This document shows, piece by piece, positions 57,947-64,000 of a stretch of 64,000 nucleotides of DNA. Origin of the DNA: Haberlea rhodopensis. Taxonomy: Eukaryota; Streptophyta; Magnoliopsida; Lamiales; Gesneriaceae. Below the pieces are notes generated by a model. The model was not told the origin of the DNA. It was given only the letters and a program-made list of their open reading frames with translations, and made no database searches. Position 1 is the stretch's first letter. Every line of letters begins with the position of its first letter. The translations under genes and the position numbers were made by a program. Location of the stretch: contig CAJQUN010000143.1 of the NCBI GenBank assembly GCA_907163345.1, positions 124,001 through 188,000 of the forward strand. The letters are read 5' to 3'.

Positions 57947-60635
57947 ATAGCGATGCCTCTTTCCGCTACTATGTGGACGATGATTCATACTCAGGTATAT
58001 AGCGAGGTTTCATGCCACTTATTATATGACGAGGTGTCATGCCGTCGATTCTATAGCGAGGGATTTTGCCGCTATGTACTCAGCACAGGATTTTGCCGCC
58101 TTCGAGCGATGGGTGCTGATTACGCACTATTATTGAGCGACGGAGACAGGTATGACGCTATATCACTAGCGATGAGGTATGAGATATTGCTATTTTATTA
58201 GCTTTATTGTAGCTGGCATGCATTGATATACATGTTTTATTATGCCTATTTTACTAGCATGATAGTGGATGACATACGCTGAGGTACATGTATCGTCACT
58301 AGTTGACAATGTTTTAGATGCCATGAGTTGGCATGTGTCGTCACGGGATGACGATGACGATGGTGTAGGAGATGTCTTATTAGACATGCATCATCGTTAC
58401 GATGATCGATGCGTTGAGTATACGTATTCTGTGGTATGCCTTGGGTGCCAGTACCGAGCACAAGGTGGTGTGTGCGACACCGATGGACGTGACCCTTATA
58501 CCGAGCGGGTTGCTCGAGGAATGGTTGGATGCGCTGTACATGTGATTGTACCGCAGCTTATGTTTGGGGGTAATCATTTTACGAGTGGTGATACCCTTGA
58601 GGTATGCTCGTTGGAATGGCTTTTGGCCATGTGATTTGACGACAGGAGTAATCATGGAGGAAAGTACTTGCTTTCTGTCGATGTGACATGTGGTGGACAT
58701 GGTCACACCACCCTTGAGGGTGTAGGATGGGTCCTAAGGGAGTAGGATCAGGTTATGTTAAGTACATAGGGACATTGGGTTGTCCAGGGTGTATCGGCAT
58801 TGAGGAATGTTGGATAAAGACCCACTACTCTATTGAGTTTTCTCCCATAGTATGTTATACCATGTGGAAACGTCCGTCTAATTGGTAGGTTTGAGGTAAA
58901 CCTAAAGAGGCAGAGACTAGGTTGTCTGCCGCGTGTGTGTAGCACCATGATGGGCTTGCTAGAGCCGTTACACTGCTCGTTGGAACCAAGTTTGGCAATC
59001 GTAAGGTGATACGATGAGGATTGTGGTGGACTCTAGTAGTCACCATGTCATTGAGGTTAAGGTTGTTCATGCCTCGCTGAAACGTGTATACGTTTATGTT
59101 TAAATCTTGGAGACTTGTCTGGGACAGCTCAGGATGTTGGAGTACCAACAAGAGAGTCATCAGGTTGTTATTGACTCAATCTAAAGGAACCCGTGTATTG
59201 GGATACAATGGGTGTTATTATATCCAGTTTTTCCGAACGATGGTTCGAGACTTGTGGATCTCGAGTTCGATGGCATTTCCCTTGCGAGGAAGGAGGTAGT
59301 ATTATACCTATTTGGGAATCTTGAAAGATTCGGTAAGTTGGTGCAAGTGGTGTTGATCTTGGGAATCACACCGTGTATTGTTAATCGTCGATTTTCTTCC
59401 TCCACTGAGTAAGGAATGACTCAGAATTGACGGTTGTGTTTGGGGCTTAGGGATATATGTGGTAGATACCCGAGCCGAGTGCATTGAGTATGCATGCGAT
59501 ATCAGTGCTTAGGCAGGTATACCGGTGAGTATACGGATGCCAGTTATTGATTTCCTCTCTGTTAAGCATAGAGTTATGCTATTTTTGGATGGTTAAATCT
59601 CTGATGAGAGATATGGAACACCTTGAGATTGGGAATCTCCATGGCACGATGATTGAGGGATAATCGTGAAGTTAGTTGACTCCCTTGAGGAGGGATTTTC
59701 TTGTGAGGGTTAAGGTATTTCCCTTGCTAGTGTTTTCTTTCGAGTTATGCGACAGCCTTCCCAAGTTTGGATTGTTAAATCCGAGGATTTTCAAGGGATG
59801 GCAGGATTTCGGATTGGTTGAGTGTCGCTGACGACACAAGCGTTGAGGATGCAATGGGTTTATTGCATGCCCCTTAAGAAATGTAAACTCTGCGGAGTCT
59901 CGGTTGTTATTTATGATCAGGACGTGATTCTTGGAACATCCGGAGGTGGACATCTTGTGAGATGTCTTTTGTTTGAATTTGTGGCCGTGAGTTGCCCAAA
60001 TTAAGTTGCAATGAGGCGACTACTCCTTCGATGGAGGAAGTTTGAAAGTGGAAACCAGGTTTGGTATGTGTACACCGTAGTTGTACTAGTGTTTCCCTCG
60101 TAACGATGTATGTTAGACATCGAGAGTCTTGGTAAAGATGTCATGGAATGATATCTACGATAGAATCAAGAGCGATTCGAATCCTTGCAGTTTCAGTTGA
60201 CTAACTGCTTTTGGACTGTTAGCGTTGAGTTGTGCTGACGCTCTTTGACGTTATGATGGATTTGGAAGTCTATTCCACTCCAGAGTTTGACACGAGGTCA
60301 ACGTTCTTACGGTTGAGGTGTCATTCGGGATGTGTTCGTACTGTTGTATTAGAACGAAGGATGACTGTCTGATCTACAGTCGTAAGTATCAGTTGTTTCG
60401 CAGTCATGAGGGACTGACTTTTGGGATGACCCGCATCGAGGTACGTTTTACCTCTTGGGTGATATGTTGGTTTTGGTATGTCGCTCTGTTTCAGAGTTTG
60501 ATGAGAGGTAAGTATCCTCGCGTTTTTTTAAGACGATTCTGATATGGTCAGGAATCGAGGTTATGGCTTCATGTTGTTGTATAGCCTGGGTGTTACGTGA
60601 TACACCAGTGCTAATTTCGAGGACGAAATTCTTTT

Positions 60636-60647
60636 AGTGGGGGATAT
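60636..60647 (+). promoter_or_regulatory. polypurine tract of R
   Basis: AGTGGGGGATAT, adjacent to the 3' LTR start, preceded by the AATTTCG-agga-CGAAATT segment common before the polypurine tract in this branch. Confidence 0.8.
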
Positions 60648-63275
60648 TGTGATGACCAGGGATTATAGGTGTTAATCCCGGAGTATTAATAATCCCTAAA
60701 GTGGTTTTACGTGGCGATTTGGGATTTAATCGAGGTGTTGGGCCTTCTGGGCTCGTTTATTTGGGCAGTTGGGATCGTTGGATCCAGAGGTTGAGATTGT
60801 ATTCACATTACGGTGTAAAACCTAAGAGTTGGGTTTTTGATGTGTCTCGGAATCTCGGGTGCTATGTGAGCACCGGTAGAGGGTTTTGGAGTTAGAGATA
60901 GAGTTTTTGAAAACAGATGATTTTTAAGGAATCATGATGTATTTGTGGGGCTATTAAGTTTTCGGGGTATTTTTGCTATAAATACCAATTAAACCCAAAA
61001 TTTTACAAAAAAATATCATTTCAGCCCCTTTTCTTCTCTCCTCACCCGCGCGCGCTGCCTCCCGCTTTTCCCCTGCACCCCCGCCGTTTCAGGCGCTCCG
61101 CCAGCCGCCGTCCGGCCGCCGATCGGCGCGTGCGACCTACCCACGGCTTCGTCTCGACGAGGCGCTCCTTTCCCCTCTGCCAATTGAAAGTTTCATCGCG
61201 ATTTGAGGTCGAATTTTGCAGATAAGCGGCGATCCCCAAATTCTAGGGTTTATCGATTTTGGTCCGATTTCTTCCGATTTTCGTTTGGGTAATCATCCTA
61301 ACCCCTTTTTCGTTATTTTCGTGCAATTCCCTGCCATTTTTGTGTTCGATTTGTTCGGATTATTGTTGTTGGTGGGATTGGTTCGAAATTTTGATTGTAT
61401 GCTTGAAGTGGGTTCGAATTTTGGGGGTTTTGGAAGGGTTGTGGTGATTCTTGTTGTGGATTGATAAATTCATGTTGTAGATGCATTATGATGCTTCTTG
61501 GATTTCGAATTTTAGGGATTTGGATTTCAAATTTGGGGGTTTGGCATGTGGGATGATTATTCATGCTATGGGTTGATTAATTGACATTTTAGATGAGTTA
61601 TGGTATTTAATTGGGTTCGAAATTGTGAGGTTGAGGTTCGATTTTTGTAGGGCATTCTTGAACAAATTTCGATTGTCTCATTTATTTCCTTCCCTGCATG
61701 TACCCTGCCCCGGGTCTTTTAAGAGGATAATTGTCGTGTATTGACAATGTTGTGAGGGATATGGGTGTGCTTGAACATAGGTTACATGTTCGTAAATAAT
61801 GGTGAATTGTTTATCGTGTTAGCACATCATTCCTCGGGGCATGGAACTCGAGCAAGGCTTGGCTCGGACTTCGGAGATTTAAGGTACGTGCGACGTACGA
61901 GCATTACTATATATATGTGAAATGCATAAGGTGTTTTTGATTGCATTGAATGTTTTGCGTATGGTTATATATATATGTTGATATAGCCAAGGAATGACCC
62001 AAATCTTGATATCGCCGCTTGTAGCGTGCGTGACACTAGAGTAGGATGACTCTTGCATGATATATGGGGTACTGGGTTTATATGACTATATTATGAGACA
62101 TTTGAGATGTCTAGGTTTGTAGAATCATGCATTCTTCGTAAGACATTTGAGATGTCTAGGTTCGTAGAATCATGTATTCATTATGAGACATTTGAGATGT
62201 CTAGGTTTGTAGACTCATGTATTCATTATAAGACACTTGAGATGTCTAAGTATAATGAAGGAATGGTAAAATAAATGCTAAGGCATTTGAGCTATCTGTG
62301 ATTGATAGCAAGGTTGTGAAATCAGTATTAGATATTGTGATATCTGTAATTGCATGTTTAATGAATTTGTAATCACTATATGTTGATATTCGAGGATCAG
62401 GCATGCGATGTGTAAATCAATGTGTTGATTTACTGATTTATGAGATTTGATGAGTTTGATGTTGTGAGAACAGGGACAGTACACGGAATCCCGGATGAGG
62501 ATGTTGCCATCCAGGGAGTATCATTTAAATTCATTAGCATTTACCTTTGTTGTAAATTATGAATTTCATTATTATGATTATGGGATTTTGTGTATTGGTA
62601 TGCTCACCCCGTTGGGGGCTGTCTCTGTTGGGACAGGTGGACAGGTACATCGATGGCTATGGAGCTGAGCTCGAGCTGTTGATTTGAGGTACTCCCAGGA
62701 TCGTGGTACCAGGGCTTGATGGAGCACGGTATCGTATAGAGTACCTATATATACACCTGAGGATTTATACATATTCATATTCATGATGCTCGCATGTGAG
62801 CACGATTATACTTGTATATGGATTGTATATAAAGGCATGAGCCTTTCTCTCTTTCATTTAAGGTTGCATGCAATTAGGTTGAATTGCTAGAATGATATGA
62901 GAGTCATTGGTGTATTATGTGGGTGTTGGAACCCACTTTTGTTGACGTATGTGTGGTGTCTTCCCTGGCTGGGAATCTACTTGTATTACTGCTTTCTGTT
63001 GAGTATTATGTGTTCCCTGGCCGGGAATTTTGTTATGTGTTGTACTCTGTTTTGGGATAGCTCTATTTATGGGGAGACTCTGCCCAAATTTTTGTAAAAG
63101 TTTACAATGTGAAAAGTGGCACCAAGGGATTGGTAAGGGCAAACATATGAGTCTTTTATTGACAGGCAATGATTAAGTATCATCAGAGCTTCCCGATTGA
63201 CATTTTATAGAAAGCATGTACCACACATAGTGGTTAATACACTAATCAAGGTTTTAAGGGCTTGGGGTCCTTACA
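60648..63275 (+). repeat. 3' LTR of R
   Basis: Offset by 6839 bp from the 5' LTR with no length change; every stretch compared is identical. Followed directly by the TATAA duplication. Confidence 0.95.
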
Positions 63276-64000
63276 TATAACGTACTAGCATAGCTTTAAA
63301 TATATTATTGCAATTGTTGTGCATGAATAATATATGGTAATTGCAACAACTTGATATGCATTGGAAATTACAGGTGCCGCTTTTGAACGAGCAATGATTG
63401 GGATGTTGTCGCCTTTGAGCGAACATCGATTATGACGCCACTGCTGTTGAGCATGCGTGAGATTAAAATGCCGCTATTGTAGAGCGAGCGATGAAATAGA
63501 ACTATGAAACCACTAACGAGATATATTGATTATGGTATCGGTATATGTGGAACGGATTAGTTAATCAATGTAATGATTAACTGGCATTTGGAAATTTGAT
63601 GGATTCTGTTATTTTGAGAACAGGAACAACACAGGAGATCCCGGATGAGGATGATGCCATCCAGTGAGTGTCTTTTAATATTCATAGTCTTTACATTGAG
63701 TAAATTATTAATTGTAATATTATACTTATTGGATTGGTGGTATTGGTATGCTCACCACGTGTGGGGGCTGTCTCTGTTGGGGCAGGTGGTACAGGTGCAG
63801 CAATGGCTTTGGAGTGGAGTCCGAGCTGTTGATTGGAGGTGCTTCTAGGATCGAAGTACCAAAGCTGGTATTGAGCATGATACTTTATACATTAGATATA
63901 CGTATACTTATTCGATGCTCGCATGTGAGCACTATTATGTGTATATGGGTTGTATAAAGAAGGCAAGGGTCTTTCTCTTTTCATTTATGTGTTGTATGCA

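Larger units (their letters stand above)
56453..60635 (+). other. non-coding hairpin-rich interior of R
   Basis: About 4.2 kb. Open frames are short (at most 121 codons) and have no retroelement motif. It is filled with inverted repeats: three 35-bp hairpins at 56861-56998, AAGCG/CGCTT hairpins near 57325-57375, a 59-bp array at 57475-57946, then a run of 5-8 bp stems to the end, for example 59480-59494, 59517-59534, 59565-59580, 59949-59966, 60104-60122, 60438-60454, 60483-60495 and 60613-60630. Its last 1.25 kb is shared with the truncated R copy (28925-30188) and, more distantly, with S (51877-52447). Confidence 0.85.
53809..63275 (+). mobile_element. R: complete non-autonomous LTR retrotransposon (LARD-like)
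   Basis: 9467 bp with perfect TATAA duplications. LTRs 53809-56436 and 60648-63275 are each 2628 bp. Everything I compared between them is identical at a constant offset of 6839 bp with no indel, so insertion was very recent. The 4211-bp interior starts with a Met-tRNA primer site and ends with a polypurine tract, but no gag, protease, reverse transcriptase or integrase motif appears in any frame. A long non-coding conserved interior between LTRs is the definition of a large retrotransposon derivative. The primer site, LTR plan and the CGAAATT segment before the polypurine tract link it to Tekay/Del elements such as T. Confidence 0.95.
51877..64000 (+). mobile_element. S-family element, 3' part, interrupted by the R element
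   Basis: 51877-52447 is internal non-coding sequence related to the end of the R interior. 52448-53808 is the first part of the S 3' LTR (TGTGATGCCAAGGG, TATA CTATATATACCA at 52774), and 63276-64000 its continuation, running off the window. The complete R element sits between. The S 5' part is not in the window unless it lies beyond the nested W and T insertions. Confidence 0.85.

Noticed and set aside
57857..58634. Frames of 114 and 121 codons in the R interior considered as possible gag or accessory genes
   Set aside because: The first overlaps the 59-bp array and the second has no capsid, zinc-knuckle, protease or polymerase motif. Neither has a partner in the truncated R copy.

Overview
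This window is plant nuclear DNA, most likely from a eudicot. It holds spliced genes with GT-AG introns, Ty1/copia and chromodomain-bearing Ty3/gypsy retrotransposons primed by initiator-Met tRNA, an Emigrant-type MITE and AT-rich intergenic DNA. I cannot name the species. I see no bacterial-type genes, rRNA or tRNA genes, or CRISPR arrays.

Layout. (1) 1-4384: the 3' part of a Ty1/copia element (Angela/BARE-like, tentative), frameshifted, inserted in a gypsy LTR whose 3' remainder is 4385-5208. (2) 5244-13950: a second, structurally complete but decayed copy of the same copia family (LTRs 5244-6746 and 12445-13950). (3) 13951-21185: the only non-transposon island. It has AT-rich DNA, a small MITE and one ordinary host gene at 18055-18986 (three coding exons, 171 aa, conserved plant family of unknown function). 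(4) 21186-22336: a minus-strand SIRE/Maximus-like LTR. (5) 22520-64000: a stack of nested Tekay/Del-type gypsy relatives. I call the families S, T, U, R, V and W.

Nesting. A solo S LTR (23347-25873, TSD TATAT) sits in a minus-strand T-like LTR. An R-family 3' part (28925-32670) abuts a truncated 5' LTR of the coding T element (32671-50107). The T 3' LTR is split by a complete minus-strand element V (40643-49479, TSD AGTAC). T abuts a minus-strand W LTR (50108-51876), which lies in the internal part of an S element (51877-64000). The S 3' LTR is split by a complete 9.47-kb R element (53809-63275, TSD TATAA), whose two 2.63-kb LTRs look identical and whose 4.2-kb interior carries no recognisable gag or pol, so it is LARD-like. 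T is the only gypsy element here with near-complete gag, protease, reverse transcriptase, RNase H, integrase and chromodomain. The others are probably mobilised in trans.

Most unusual signal. The non-coding parts of the S/T/U/R/V/W families are packed with short perfect inverted repeats, one after another. Several tandem arrays keep the loop sequence constant while the two stem arms change together: loop CATCTTA in V and W, loop ATGGTTCATTC in R. The same LTRs carry clusters of 6-8 copies of the palindrome CGATCGATCG, often in pairs about 22 bp apart, and a conserved GTACGT/ACGTAC hairpin that coincides with a good splice donor. I know of no described function for these. They look like a shared structured leader in a gypsy clade.
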